DNA of 64,000 bases from Talaromyces rugulosus (taxonomy: Eukaryota; Ascomycota; Eurotiomycetes; Eurotiales; Trichocomaceae): positions 3,046,001 through 3,110,000 of the forward strand of contig NC_049564.1 of NCBI RefSeq assembly GCF_013368755.1, in the 5' to 3' direction. The translations under genes were made by a program, and so were the position numbers. Shown here in pieces: positions 11,686 to 22,633 of this stretch. Position 1 is the stretch's first letter. Every line of letters starts with the position of its first letter. The notes beneath the pieces are model-generated. The model saw nothing but the letters and a program-made list of their open reading frames with translations. It was not told the origin of the DNA and made no database searches.

Positions 11686-14158
11686 GATGGCGGATCAATC
11701 CCTTCCAAGGGACAATTAATGGAGCTAAGGCGGGTATTAAGATGTAGGTAGGAGAATCTGGGGTATGGACAAGAAGAGAAGAAAGGGCTGAAGTTCGATG
11801 GGAAGGGATATGCGAGATCTAAATAGCTCCCAGACGGTCGGTTTGACTGGGGAAGAGAAATGAAACTATCCAGGGAGACGTTTTGGACGCGCGGGAAAGA
11901 GTATAACCTAAAACCAAAAAGCCGGCAAAACGATATAAATTAGGGTTAGCGAACAGTGCACAAATGTTAAAGCACGGACCAAGTTCCAAGGGCTGGGCAT
12001 GAAAGATGGGATTGGTCCATTTGCGTGGAGGAATTCTGCTGGTCTGTGATATCGCGGGGTGGAACCAGACTGCACGGTAAAACAGCTGGCTTCTAATTAG
12101 CCCAGCCGGTGGAGATCCATGAGGTGGCGAAAGTGATGGCCTGGCTTGGAAAAGCAATGCTCCGGGGTCCTTCATACAGTCAGTGCGGTAGCTTTGCGCC
12201 AGGAATATTTATCAATGTCAATCGAGTATCGGCTCCTTCATTAGCCGGCAAACGTTGTAATTATCCAGGAAATTAGTGGTGAAGATGTTGTCCAGTATCT
12301 TTCTCAGTCTCACTATCACGTGAGCCAAGAAACCCTAAAACCAAGGCGTATGCAATAATAGCACTAACCTAGTCAATAACAGTCGATTGTCAAATGCCGA
12401 GCTCAGTAATACGAATTGACGGCAGATCTCTTAGCATAGGGCCAGTTTTCGTGTCGTGGACTTGTCTAATATCAACAATCGGTGCTGTGGGGTAGAAAAT
12501 GGCATCGCTATATCTCACGTACTCTGTTGTATCATTTCCAGTACTTACTGCGCTAATATGTGGCCTGTACCATACAAATAAGGTTCGGTCATTAAGTAAC
12601 AAATCTTTTGTTTTCTAAAAGCTACTTCTGAAATTAAGATCATTTTTTCGTCTTGAATTTAAGAACGGGTATAACAGTCACAAAAGTTCCAACAAATCAA
12701 AATATGATAATCAATTGGAATATATATTAATAGCTATCATAAGGGAAAACCTTAAATAAATTTGGGAGTGTGATGGAAACCTACCGGATCTTTGCGATGT
12801 AAGTTATGATTATTTCGAAAATATGGCTACCATGAGAATACAGCTGACATACGGACCTGTAGTGCTGCAATGCATGCCAACTTCAATGTTGTTTGGCCAT
12901 GTAAGTGGTGATTGGTTTGAATATATATATAGCTACTTTAAAGGTTAACTGACACGGATGAATTGGACAGTGCAACTAAATGTTATTACGACTACATATC
13001 TAAATTGACATGCTTCTTATAAAAAATAATGTTTACTTGTATTTCGAATATAAATGAGCCGCTTATAATACTAATTAATTTCTAATCATTAAATTAGAGT
13101 TGGAAGGAAATTATGTCGATTGATTGATGGTAATTTTGGAGAGTGAAGCTGGGAGATTGAAGACTGTGTATTCCATAGTATATATTGTCTTTGAATCTCT
13201 TAAGTTTCTCTATAATAAAAAGTAAATAGAGAATTTTCTATACATGAGATACGTTTTGAGTAGAGAGCTCTTTGAGTGCGCTTTGTAAACAAATTAACAT
13301 TGAACATAAGAACACCAATAAAGAGGATATTTTAGTTGATAAAGGTGCATAAACGCGCTCATAAGCCTCACCACAGACAGTCTTTTACCCAACCTGACTG
13401 CCCACAGGTTTTGTAATGCATTTCAGGTGTGAATCAATTGAGTGAGAAAACTGAATAGGAGATATCATTACCCTGACACTTCGTCATAGCTAATATACTA
13501 ATAAACAATATAATACCAAACATAGGAAATTAAAAAGGAAGATACTCGATCTGTGTGTATGAGGGTCTCTTATGGTGTTATTTGGTATTGCTCTCTTGAA
13601 TCACAGCCATGTCGAGAATTTCTGAATGAGGGAAGCCGTCACCGTGTCTCAATTGAATCGCATTCTACTATTTAGGGATCCTGCACTGTCAGGAGGGTCA
13701 GTGCAGATCACACCAGTGGCACTAGTGACGCTACTCCGCACTTCTCCATGCTCTCGGAAAAGCGTTAAAACAACACTAACACTAAAACGTCAGAAGTAGA
13801 AAGTTTAAATTATGATGTGAAATTGACGTTCTTGAAGTTGTAAAACTCTAAATACTGCGTAATCCTGTATCGTACTATCCAATGATAAGATGTTTATTGG
13901 ACACACTATTCCAGTGAAGAAATTTTTTATAAAATTGCAAACGACATATCGAAATTATCAGAATGTCAAAATATTCCTTCAAAGCCCCTTTTGGCAGTAA
14001 GGTTTGTCCCTTTCCAAAATATGCCCAAGCCACCATAACCTGCACCTTGCCACCATTTCTTGAGACCAAAACTCCCACAATTTATTCCACACCTGTCGTA
14101 GTAGTGTTACCACATCGCGCACAATGTTATTGTATGCATTCAGAGTCATTATATCTCC
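11686..14158. other. AT-rich spacer, transporter promoter at its left end
   Basis: About 2.5 kb. The 300-500 bases next to 11685 should contain the transporter promoter. From 12600 to 13900 the sequence is strongly AT-rich with stop codons in all frames. Nothing recognisable as a gene, tRNA or intact mobile element was found. Confidence 0.6.
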
Positions 14159-15395
14159 ATGATTATTGCCATGGGTGATAAAAATTCCTATGTGGTGGGA
14201 GTATCGACTGGGATCTTAGTAGCATCCTGGTTTATGGTCGCGCTACGGTTTTATGTTCGATTACGCATCAAATTTTCATTCGGTTTGGATGATATTCTAC
14301 TTGGTGTAACCTTGGTAAATAGCTACCTCCCGACAATACCGTCCGACAGCGACTGAGACTGCTTAGATATTATTCACTACCGTGACCAGTCTGCTCATAG
14401 CTGGGGTCGCAAATGGGATGGGGAAGTCCGCAGAGTTTATTATGCTTACAGATCTACAGAAAGGGTTGAAGGTAATGTTGTACATTATTGTACGCTACGG
14501 TACTTAGCTAACATTTTATAGTATTTCTTTCTTTCTGAACTGCTATATGTGATAATCTCTTGCCTAGTTAAGGTTTCATTTACCATTACGTTACTTCGGG
14601 TTAACATTCTGCGTCAGCATGTCTACATACTTTATGTTACCATTTCTGTTGTGTGCTCTTTTTCCATCTTCTATTTTTTCTGGTCCTTATTTTCATGCTA
14701 CCCGATTTCGTATTTCTGGGAACGTGTGACCGAGCCACTTTCTGGCCACTGTGCTTCTCCTTATAAACTGATCGCGGCTACGTACGTACATGGAGTGATA
14801 CTCATACTTGGAGACATGATTCTTGCCGTCCTGCCTATGTTTATGATCAAGAACATGAGCATGACCAGAAAGCTTTAAATATGGGTGGTTGTCATTTTCT
14901 CTGTCGGTTCTCTGTGAGTGAACAGCGTCTCTCAAATGGTCGATCCACGCTAATGTCAACCTCAGCGCCAGTGTTGCAACCATAGTGAGAATTACATATG
15001 TTCATTTCTTATGGAAGTTGGATGACTTCCTGTATTCCAACGCCGACCTTATCATATGGTCCGTGGTGGAAGTTGGTATAAGCATGATTGCTGCAGCTAC
15101 AGTAACGCTGCGCCCACTTGCTATATGTCTTCATATCATCTCCCAAGACGGAAGCACTGATTGCCATCTTCAGAACGATGGTGGCAGCCAGAGACCTTTC
15201 CCGAAAACTACCATGGACGTCGAGCGGAGAACAGTTATCCAACCGACAACAAATCGCGCACCTTTAGAAAGACATATTAGCAAACATACACGTGGCCGTA
15301 CTGGAATGAGCCTGACCTCATCAACCGAGGAACTTAATCCAGAAAGAACTACAGACATGGAGTTAAAAAGCTTGAAAATGACTGAGCGAAGTTAG
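14159..15395 (+). pseudogene. PTH11-like membrane protein gene with a premature stop
   Basis: Exons starting at ATG 14159 read MIIAMGDKNSYVVGVSTGIL and LRFYVRLRIKFSFGLDDILL, then, after canonical introns, IANGMGK-type, SELLYVIISCLVKVSFTITL and YFWERVTEPLSGHCASPYKL segments of the fungal rhodopsin-domain family. The frame is broken by TAA at 14876-14878, directly after MSMTRKL and before IWVVVIFSVGSL. A canonical intron (GTGAGTGAAC to CCTCAG) then joins in the same frame to ASVATIVRITYVHFL and WSVVEVGISMIAAATVTLRP, ending at TAG 15393-15395. Apart from the single stop, which replaces a position usually lysine (AAA to TAA would do it), the gene is complete. It is a recent pseudogene, a truncated product, or a sequence error. 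Confidence 0.7.
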
Positions 15396-15922
15396 GATTA
15401 TATATCAAGAATCTAAATTCCACTAGCATCTACAGCGTACTGGATTTATCAAAGTCATTTTCAAGTATATTCATATGTTGTTTGAACTGCCACACGTAGT
15501 CGTTCGTTGGAAAGTGGAAAATTGAATGATGTTCAAGATCAGGTCACTATACACTGCGATACTGAACATACCGTTAGCAGTGATTTCACGCAAGTCTTCT
15601 TGATATGATAATATACCATTCTAAGGGCCCCGCCCAACAGATATCTCGCTCACGAGCAACGTTGCACCGAAGTTATATCGCCCAAGAGAAGTAACAACCA
15701 AGAGATATAAGGGAAGGAGACTCTTGAATATCCCAGTGGCTGTGATGCAGGCATTGGGTCTATATATATATAAGTAGTCCATCTGTCCCTTATAATTAGA
15801 ATCAAATAACTTTGACTTTAACAGAATCACATAATCCACACCCGAGTTGGCCACCCAGCCAAGTCTCCCACTTCCCTTCCAAAACGTGTTCCATACAATT
15901 CCATATAATTCAACACGTCAAT
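15396..15922. other. Spacer between PTH11-like pseudogene and transposase relic
   Basis: About 530 bases with no coding signal on either strand beyond short frames. A TATATATATATAAG run at about 15760 and a TATA-like region precede the transposase relic. No clear terminal inverted repeat of a pogo element could be picked out by eye. Confidence 0.45.
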
Positions 15923-16330
15923 ATGCCTCCAATTCGCAATAGAAATAAAAAAATCCACTCTGTACGGCAAGCAGCAAAGATTTATAACGTCTCGCGTTCA
16001 ACTCTTCAAGACAGATTAAAAGGCATGTCGTATCGAGCGGAAACACGCGCTAAGGGACATAAATTGACTAATTTTGAAGAGGAGTCGCTTGTTAAATGGA
16101 TATTAAACCTAGATAAGCGAGAACTACCTCCCTGATTATATATAATATCTAAAAATAATAGGTCGGGGAGAACTAGGTATATAATCTAGTTAAATGTTGC
16201 CTAGAGATTAAATCAAGGTTTTTATAGAGATACAACTATTGTGGTGGAAGATATGGCGATCCCGGTAAGAGGGAAGTGTGAGACGCAGCAGGGTGTATAT
16301 CGAATTGTTGTACCTTTGCACACAGATACA
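15923..16330 (+). mobile_element. Relic of a pogo/Fot1-type transposase, N-terminal part
   Basis: ATG 15923 opens MPPIRNRNKKIHSVRQAAKI, YNVSRSTLQDRLKGM and EEESLVKWILNLDKRELPP. This is the helix-turn-helix (Psq/CENP-B-like) DNA-binding start of fungal Tc1/mariner pogo transposases. The frame ends at TGA 16133-16135, where family members continue with R (CGA). Further on, a shifted frame still reads VGEN(stop)VYNLVKCCLEIKS and (stop)RYNY, matching the next part of the domain, with TAG codons at 16174-16176 and 16225-16227 where tryptophan or glutamine/arginine would be expected. These are C:G to T:A type changes, consistent with repeat-induced point mutation. The DDE catalytic domain is not detectable, so the element is dead. 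Confidence 0.75.
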
Positions 16331-17096
16331 AGGATTAACCTAATAAGGAACTCTCAGATAAAACAAAAAATCTTATTCTTTTCTCTTTAAATATCACTGT
16401 CGTTATTTCTTGCCTTGCTCGCAAGTATAAGAAAGTTCTCGCACTTCTGAAGAAACGGACCTGCTCCGGGAGTCACAAAAAATGGTTTTATCAGAGATCG
16501 AGGTCAGTAAAGAAATCTATAGTTGTCTTCTTTAGCCACCGGCTCCCTCGGTTTCTGGAAGAAAACCGAAGCATATGACCGGTCCGGGAATAGCTGTGCC
16601 CCCAGTTATCGGCTCTTTGGTAACTCGCTCGTTACACTTTTCCACAATGGTCAATGCGAGACCAAGAACCGCATATCCTGCCTAGCTCCAAGGCGCCACG
16701 GGATGTTTCCGACATGCCCTGAACAATGCTGAAGAGCACCCACCCTATTAGGAGTTGATTCATACTTAAAACCAAATTGAGTCCCAAATTAAATCCCTTG
16801 GAGCCAGTCTATTTGTAATTTAATTATCCTTTGTGTAGTGAGGTGCCGTAAATTGGCTTAAATATTTGGTCTGGAGCGGCTCTAAATCTCTGAAAGTAAA
16901 TAAAAAGATGCAAACCCGTTGGAATTGTATCTGAAAAGGTACGGTATTATATATAACCAATCCTTAAAATGTCATGATAATTTAGACACGGAAGCGAAAG
17001 ATGAAATACAAGTCTTCAATCAGTTTCCAGTTTTTGTTTTTGTTTTGCTTCTTCTTTTTGGCATGAAGAGTGATGAATGTATCAACAAATTGTAGT
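16331..17096. other. Spacer after the transposase relic
   Basis: No gene recognised. The left part may continue the degraded element. The right end (16900-17096) is the 3' flank of the minus-strand amidohydrolase and contains a GTTTTTGTTTTTG run near 17032. Confidence 0.45.
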
Positions 17097-18137
17097 TCAG
17101 TTGATGGGCGCGTGCCTCTCGATTAGTACCTTAGCATTTTTACTCAACACAGGAGCAGCAATTTCGGGATGCGCGGCTGCAAAATCCAAGTATTCATCAT
17201 TGCTCGACGCAATCAGCGTAGAGTCAGCGTACGGATAGTCTGTTCCCATGAGGACATGCGACGGATTAGTGTTTTGTAACAGTCCATTCAGCTGCGTAGG
17301 CGAAGCACTGAGGGCAATGTCGTAGTAGAAGTTTCTGAATTGAGCGATTGCGGTAGCTGAATCTACAGCACTTCTATTTTCGATACTAGGTATCAAAAGA
17401 CTTCCCCAGGCACGCTCGGCAAAATAAGGAAGCGTACCGCCCGCATGAGAGAGAATTATATCAACGTTTGGGGTATTTGATACGACGCCACTGAATACAA
17501 GATCAACAGCGGCCCGTGTAGTCGCTTGCGGGTAATCAATGATCGGTTGTGGAAGAAAATCACCAATAAATCTTGGGTATACATCCATCACTCCCGGGTG
17601 TAAAAAAGCCAAAGCTTTATAACTTTCAAGCTTATCCCAGATAGCTTTAAACGTCGGATCACCAGGAAGAAGATCGCCGTAGGAAGTATAAAAGCCAATT
17701 CCAATTGCCTGTTTCTGAGTTGAGTACAAAAAGTCTATTTCTGCTATCGTCCCATCTATATCTCTCCAATCAGGCAAAGCCCCAAAGAAACCGATATTTT
17801 CAGGATACGAGCTTGTCAAATTGGCTAGGTAGATGTTCAATTCACGACATAGGTCTCTGGCAGTTTGTCCTACGCCAGCAATAGGGACACCTGGTGTCGA
17901 TATAGAAAGGACACCGTAGCTAGACCCTACCAGAGCAAGGCTTTCAATGGTGCCTTCGATAGACCAAGCTGGTGTTGGGTAGCCAGAAGGATCACCGCCG
18001 GCAACATCGAGCGCATTCGCGTATGCAGGAGGTATCGCATGAATATGAGTATCAGCAAGGTGACCAGAAAATGTTGAGGTTGCCCCGGGGAGAAAGACGG
18101 TTGATGCAAATAAAAACAGAAATTGTATGAAAAACAT
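17097..18137 (-). CDS. Secreted amidohydrolase-2 family protein, ACMSD-type decarboxylase
   Basis: A single exon of 346 codons, starting at the ATG at 18135-18137. The first 23 residues (MFFIQFLFLFASTVFLPGAT) form a clear signal peptide. The rest is a metal-dependent TIM-barrel of the amidohydrolase 2 family that includes ACMSD, gamma-resorcylate and 6-methylsalicylate decarboxylases. Metal and catalytic positions are all visible: DTHIH at residues 29-33, FLHPG near 180, ILSHAGG near 228 and MGTDYPYAD near 299. The frame is intact and the length is normal for the family plus a leader. Family knowledge suggests non-oxidative decarboxylation of an aromatic or related acid; the exact substrate cannot be read from sequence. 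Secretion is unusual for enzymes of this group. An FAD phenol-hydroxylase-type gene on the same strand lies 1.5 kb upstream. Confidence 0.85.
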   Translation of the reverse strand: MFFIQFLFLFASTVFLPGATSTFSGHLADTHIHAIPPAYANALDVAGGDPSGYPTPAWSIEGTIESLALVGSSYGVLSISTPGVPIAGVGQTARDLCRELNIYLANLTSSYPENIGFFGALPDWRDIDGTIAEIDFLYSTQKQAIGIGFYTSYGDLLPGDPTFKAIWDKLESYKALAFLHPGVMDVYPRFIGDFLPQPIIDYPQATTRAAVDLVFSGVVSNTPNVDIILSHAGGTLPYFAERAWGSLLIPSIENRSAVDSATAIAQFRNFYYDIALSASPTQLNGLLQNTNPSHVLMGTDYPYADSTLIASSNDEYLDFAAAHPEIAAPVLSKNAKVLIERHAPIN

Positions 18138-19612
18138 ATCGAGAGAAGCTGAAAGATCCTGTCGCCTGGCGAAATGGATTTAGTTGTACTGGAGAAATTT
18201 GGAGAATTCGATACTTGGAGAATGAATAAATAATTGGTATTTAGAAGATTATTTATCTATCATGACCTAGCAAGGAGTCGAAGAAATATTTACGCGAAGG
18301 ATGTAAGTCATGTAACCGAGGACCTAGGCCACAATGACATGGAACTACAGTTTTAATATTACATATAGAAAAACCAGGGAGAATGTGAAAGGTTCAATCT
18401 TCCGGGTGAACGTGCTTACTATCGGATAGATTCCGTGCTACGTCCGTCCCGGATTTTACGGTAGGGCGTATCAAGGAATGGGGTGTTGCGAGGCTGCCCA
18501 GGAGTGGGACGACTTTTGGACCAGATGGGAGATGCGGCGTCCGGCCATCTTTCGTCTTTCTCTTCCCGACGGGCTTGAAATACTGATGCAAGAAGACCCA
18601 GAAAGCTGCTAGACTGCTAGCAGCGAGCTGTCTAGGGTATTATGTAGTTATGTGGGTGTGCCGGACCTTCTCAGTTCTGTTACCGCAGTCGGGATCACTC
18701 CGGCCAGCTTGGACTTGCTCAGACAACAAAATCTGAAGTGCTTCTTGCACTCGATCGGGCCCTCACAGCCTATCGTTTGGCCTTTGGAGGCGCGGTTCTG
18801 TTCCCTCGAGAGGGATGGTGCCGTTCCATGAAGGATAGACCACACGGTTGAGCAACACAGTGAATTTCGGAAACAAATCTCTGTTTTTATCCGAAAAATG
18901 ACCTCGTTCGTAATAGGTTAGGTTAGGTCATTGATAATCTCGTGCTCCGAGCTACAAGCAGAAGAGCCTAGGAGCCAACTATGGATAATATAATGCGCCG
19001 CATGGGTTCTGCTGATTCTTCGATGACGCCCAGGACAGTCCCAAGCCAAAAGACAACCACGTCAATATCAAAAGATGGAGTGGCACGGCCAACATTATGC
19101 AGTCGAGAAGTCTGAGATTCTCGATCACTAGGGTAATCACGTTGGCCGACACAGCTTAGAATGCCTACGGGGATAATGCATAGGTCAGACATAGGCGACG
19201 CTGTTTGAGGCGAGATGCATGAGAAAGATACTTTGCCTTTCAAAATGAGTCTCGGCCGCGCCGACGTAGTCCGGTTGCTCCGAGGCTCTTTTTCGCCTCA
19301 AGACCCTGAAAGCAAGGATCATGGATATTTACACTGTTAGCGCCCTGCAATTTTTTGTGTCTGTACCATGGCTAATCTCATGGCATGGTGGGTTGGTAAA
19401 GCCCTGCAATCGTCGGCAAGGACTTCCGCGACATCAAAAAATCAAATACCCTTTCTAGGGCATGAGTACAGTTGGTTGTAAGTACTATATTGGCTTTAGT
19501 TGACGTAATACTGAATACATTATAGCAAATTCCATTGGAGTTTCTCGGGTTTCTGTATTCTGACGACTTGTTACAGTATATACAGGCGCTACAGTAATAC
19601 ACCGCTAACTAA
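18138..19612. other. Spacer with a possible gene relic
   Basis: About 1.5 kb between amidohydrolase and monooxygenase. It contains the amidohydrolase promoter (18138 upward), open frames without family signatures at 18394-18845, and a possible thiamine-binding-protein relic at 18968-19243 (listed separately). The right end is the 3' flank of the monooxygenase. Confidence 0.5.
18968..19243 (-). pseudogene. Possible relic of a thiamine-binding MTH1187/ECM15-like gene
   Basis: The minus-strand frame reads ASPMSDLCIIPVG, then after a poorly matching middle SRLHNVG and GTVLGVIEESAEPMRR. The first motif and the spacing to a late VLGVI helix resemble the small YkoF/MTH1187-like thiamine-binding domain (yeast Ecm15), whose members have an ADxCIIPxG strand, an LHSAGTTIEG segment and a WDxVxxVI helix. 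The central strand is badly preserved and the C-terminus is missing, so if the assignment is right the gene is dead. The similarity is from memory of the family pattern only and may be chance. Confidence 0.3.
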
Positions 19613-21612
19613 TTACAATTTGGATTCAGAAAATGCCCGCTGTCCATCCTGAGGGATTGAGAAGCCCTCAAAAAACTTTCCGATTTGTCTGTAACTATCC
19701 AAGCCGAAAACAGCAGAGACATCTAAGTAGACCCGTTAGAAATATCCACAGCATTAGTGGCTCTCAAGGCACAGAGCATGGCTTACATTGGTCGGGTCGA
19801 GCAATGATAATACATCCCTTTTGAGGGTTTATGCCGAGGTGATTATACAGCTGGCCATTGCTCTTATCGTAGCCCTCATCGTCGAAGAAAATTTTATGGA
19901 GATCTCGTACTTTATTTTCCCCAGAGACTGGGTAGAAAGATAAGGGGATCTGCCCAAGTTCAATTTCATGGCGGTTTCCATAGGCTACTAGAATCAATTC
20001 GATCAGGCTGTCGATGTCACCGCCAATAGGGGTGAAACGATATACTGGGCTTTCAGGTGAAGCGAGATAATAGCCGAGCTGAGCATATACATGTTAGCAA
20101 GCACGTAGGTCAATGGAAGCACAGCATATTAATTTCTCCACTCACAGCAGTTAAACGAGCTTTGTTAATAGGCAATTTGAGGTCGCCTGCAAAAGCGATA
20201 ACACGCCATCGGCCATCTGATTTTAGCGAAGTCATTAACTGAAGTGGTTTCGAGTCGCAGAAGCGCACACACTGAGCACTGGGTAATCTCATTCCCACCA
20301 CAACATTGGTGGCAAGCTCTTGCGTTTCGTCTATATGAGAGGTAATCAATGACTTGTCGTATTTTGCCGTTAACCCAGCTGTGTATTTCCCAGACTGAAT
20401 AAACACCTTCTGAAACTCTTCAGTTGATATTTTCCCAGCTGATGTGAAGAGTTTTGAAAAATAACGATCGAATTTGATTAGGTCAACAGCTGTTTTCCTC
20501 CGCTCGAGAACATACGTTTCTAGTATAGACGGGGGAGCCAATCCTTTCAAGACAGAGGCAAGTTTCCACCCAATGTTGTATCCGTCTTGCAGGCTAACAT
20601 TCATTCCTTGTCCAGCCTTGGGGGAATGTGTATGGCAAGCATCGCCTGCCAAGAAAACCCGAAAGTCTTTATGGAAGGAGTCAGAGTGACGCTGCCCAAT
20701 AGGATAAGCAGACCACCAGATAGTTTCTGTAAAGTCTACATCATATTGACCCAGGATTTTGCTGGCTGTACGCTGTATATCATCTAACTTAACTTCCGTG
20801 GCCTTGATTCCTGCAGGAAGTTCGATATAGAACCTCACTAGACTGTAGCTGTCGCCCTCACGAGGAATTATTAGCAAGTTACCTAGTTTGGACCGGATAA
20901 TAGCCTTTTTCCGGATATCTGGGAAGTTGGTCCGGGGTACTATATCCATCACACCCCAGACTGAATCGCTACTATCACCGATCATATAGAAGTTTAGAGA
21001 GCGGCGGACAATGCTGTGGGCGCCATCACAAGCCTGCAAACGCGTAAGAACATCACTCATATTTAGCCATATCAAAAATCACGCAGGACTTACAAGTGCG
21101 TACTTGGCCTCAAATTGTACCAGCTTGTTTCCTTTTCTGGTGATCACTCTAATCGGATATGCTGAAGGGTCCTTAGCCAGTTGACTATCAACTTCCAGGT
21201 GTTTAATGTCGTAACCATAGTCAATTTCCTGTTTGTTGAATCGATACATCGCCTCTATCAAGAGCTTGTTTATACGCGCCTGGTTAAGTATGACATGGGG
21301 CTGGTGCGACAAGCCAGGTTGAGTGTCCGCCGTCCTATCCGTTCTCTTGATAACGTCAGAGCCATCATCGGCCCAGAAAACTACTTCCAGAACATGGTAA
21401 GCTTCGCGGAGAAGCTCCTCGCCGATGCCAAAGCTTTCGAATATCTCGACAGTTCGGCATTGAACGCCGTCGGCCTGACCTAAAGTCAAAGGACCGTCAC
21501 GACGTTCTAACACCTTGCAGCGGATTCCACATCGGGCGAGCCAGGTTGCCGCGGAGAGACCAGCAGAGCCGCTTCCACAGACTAAAACATCCACTTTCTC
21601 AATTGTATCCAT
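19613..21612 (-). CDS. FAD-dependent aromatic monooxygenase, phenol 2-monooxygenase type
   Basis: Four exons encode about 600 residues. Exon 1 (ATG at 21610-21612) begins with the dinucleotide-binding strand VDVLVCGSGSAGLSAATWLA and the QADGVQCRTVEIFESFG motif typical of phenol hydroxylases. Exon 2 opens ACDGAHSIVRRSLNF (the DG motif) and contains WWSAYPIGQRHSD and the second FAD motif FLAGDACHTHSPKAGQGMN. The last two exons form the thioredoxin-like C-terminal domain characteristic of the family (GRWRVIAFAGDL, RPDQYVSAVFGLDSY, GKFFEGF), ending ESKL. Introns have canonical GT/AG ends (for example GTAAGTCCTG, GTGAGTGGAG, GTAAGCCATG). The enzyme should ortho-hydroxylate a phenolic substrate with NADPH and oxygen in the cytosol. 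Its nearness to the decarboxylase-type amidohydrolase suggests a shared aromatic pathway, which is inference. Confidence 0.85.
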
Positions 21613-22633
21613 CTTTTGAGAAAATAAATGAATGCGTAGCTCAAGGAAGAAGGAAGTTGGGGAGCATGAGGATGGGGATGGAAAAATTCAAGTTAGGACC
21701 GTCTCAGGAACCTCGCTATGCTCTTTTTTTTTCTCTTTTTCTTTTTAAGATTTCTTGCTGCTAATTGAAGGGCGTCGGAACAGACCCGAGTTCTTCAGGA
21801 ACCATTCCGGGATCAAACCTCGGTATTTTCTTTTTCGTTTCCAGAGTTCGGTCTGTTGCATTACATCTGTCTTTTTTTTTGAATTTTGGAGTAACAATAG
21901 TCCGTTCCTTTTTCCTGTCCCATATATATCCATCACATGAGAACAGCTCTGGTCAAGTATGGAAGGGCTATACAAAGAAGGAGAACAGAATTATCCGAGT
22001 TTACATAACTAGTAACCATTGGATATAAGAAACCCACATGCTTGTGGAAGCGTGCGAAGTGGGCCATAGAGGATCGTTTATATCCAATAAAGTTTAATTA
22101 TTTGTTCCTCATGCTCGATATATGCAATTTATAAAAATTCTGGTCGTTAAATAGAAGTTTTCAAATAAAATCCTTGTAGTTACGTAAATAAATATTGATT
22201 ACTAAGTCCCTAGTAGTAAGGAAAATCTGGGTATTATCAACGAAAAGGCTGTTCTGAATTAATTGCTTATATGTATCTTATTGGTTTACGCAGAATACAT
22301 TGGAGCTTGTACATAATGAACTGTTATTAAAGTATCGCTCGACGTCTACCACAACAGAGTAAAAGGACCCCTGCGTAGCTCGTATTATTTTCACAAGGTT
22401 TTTCTTTTCAATTAACCATAAAATGTAACGATGTTAGCCAGTTTATTTTTTATACTCCTATAGATCCTCTTATTTTTGATAATACTAAGGATTACGAACT
22501 GAGCCATAATTGAACAGGTTTCCGGCAGCTCAAGAACCTGACAGGTCGGGTCCCGTAGCCAAAAGACATGAAAAAAGATCGAGCGCTATGATCGAGTTAA
22601 TCTTATAAACGAGAAATTTGAGTTTAATTCAAA
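21613..22633. other. Spacer: monooxygenase promoter and AT-rich sequence
   Basis: The 21613-21980 part lies upstream of the minus-strand monooxygenase and has T-rich runs. The 22080-22500 part is AT-rich with no coding signal. No RNA gene or repeat was recognised. Confidence 0.5.

Noticed and set aside
11819..12175. 118-codon minus-strand frame upstream of the transporter
   Set aside because: Lies in the transporter promoter; Pro/Ser/Phe-rich with no domain; likely chance.
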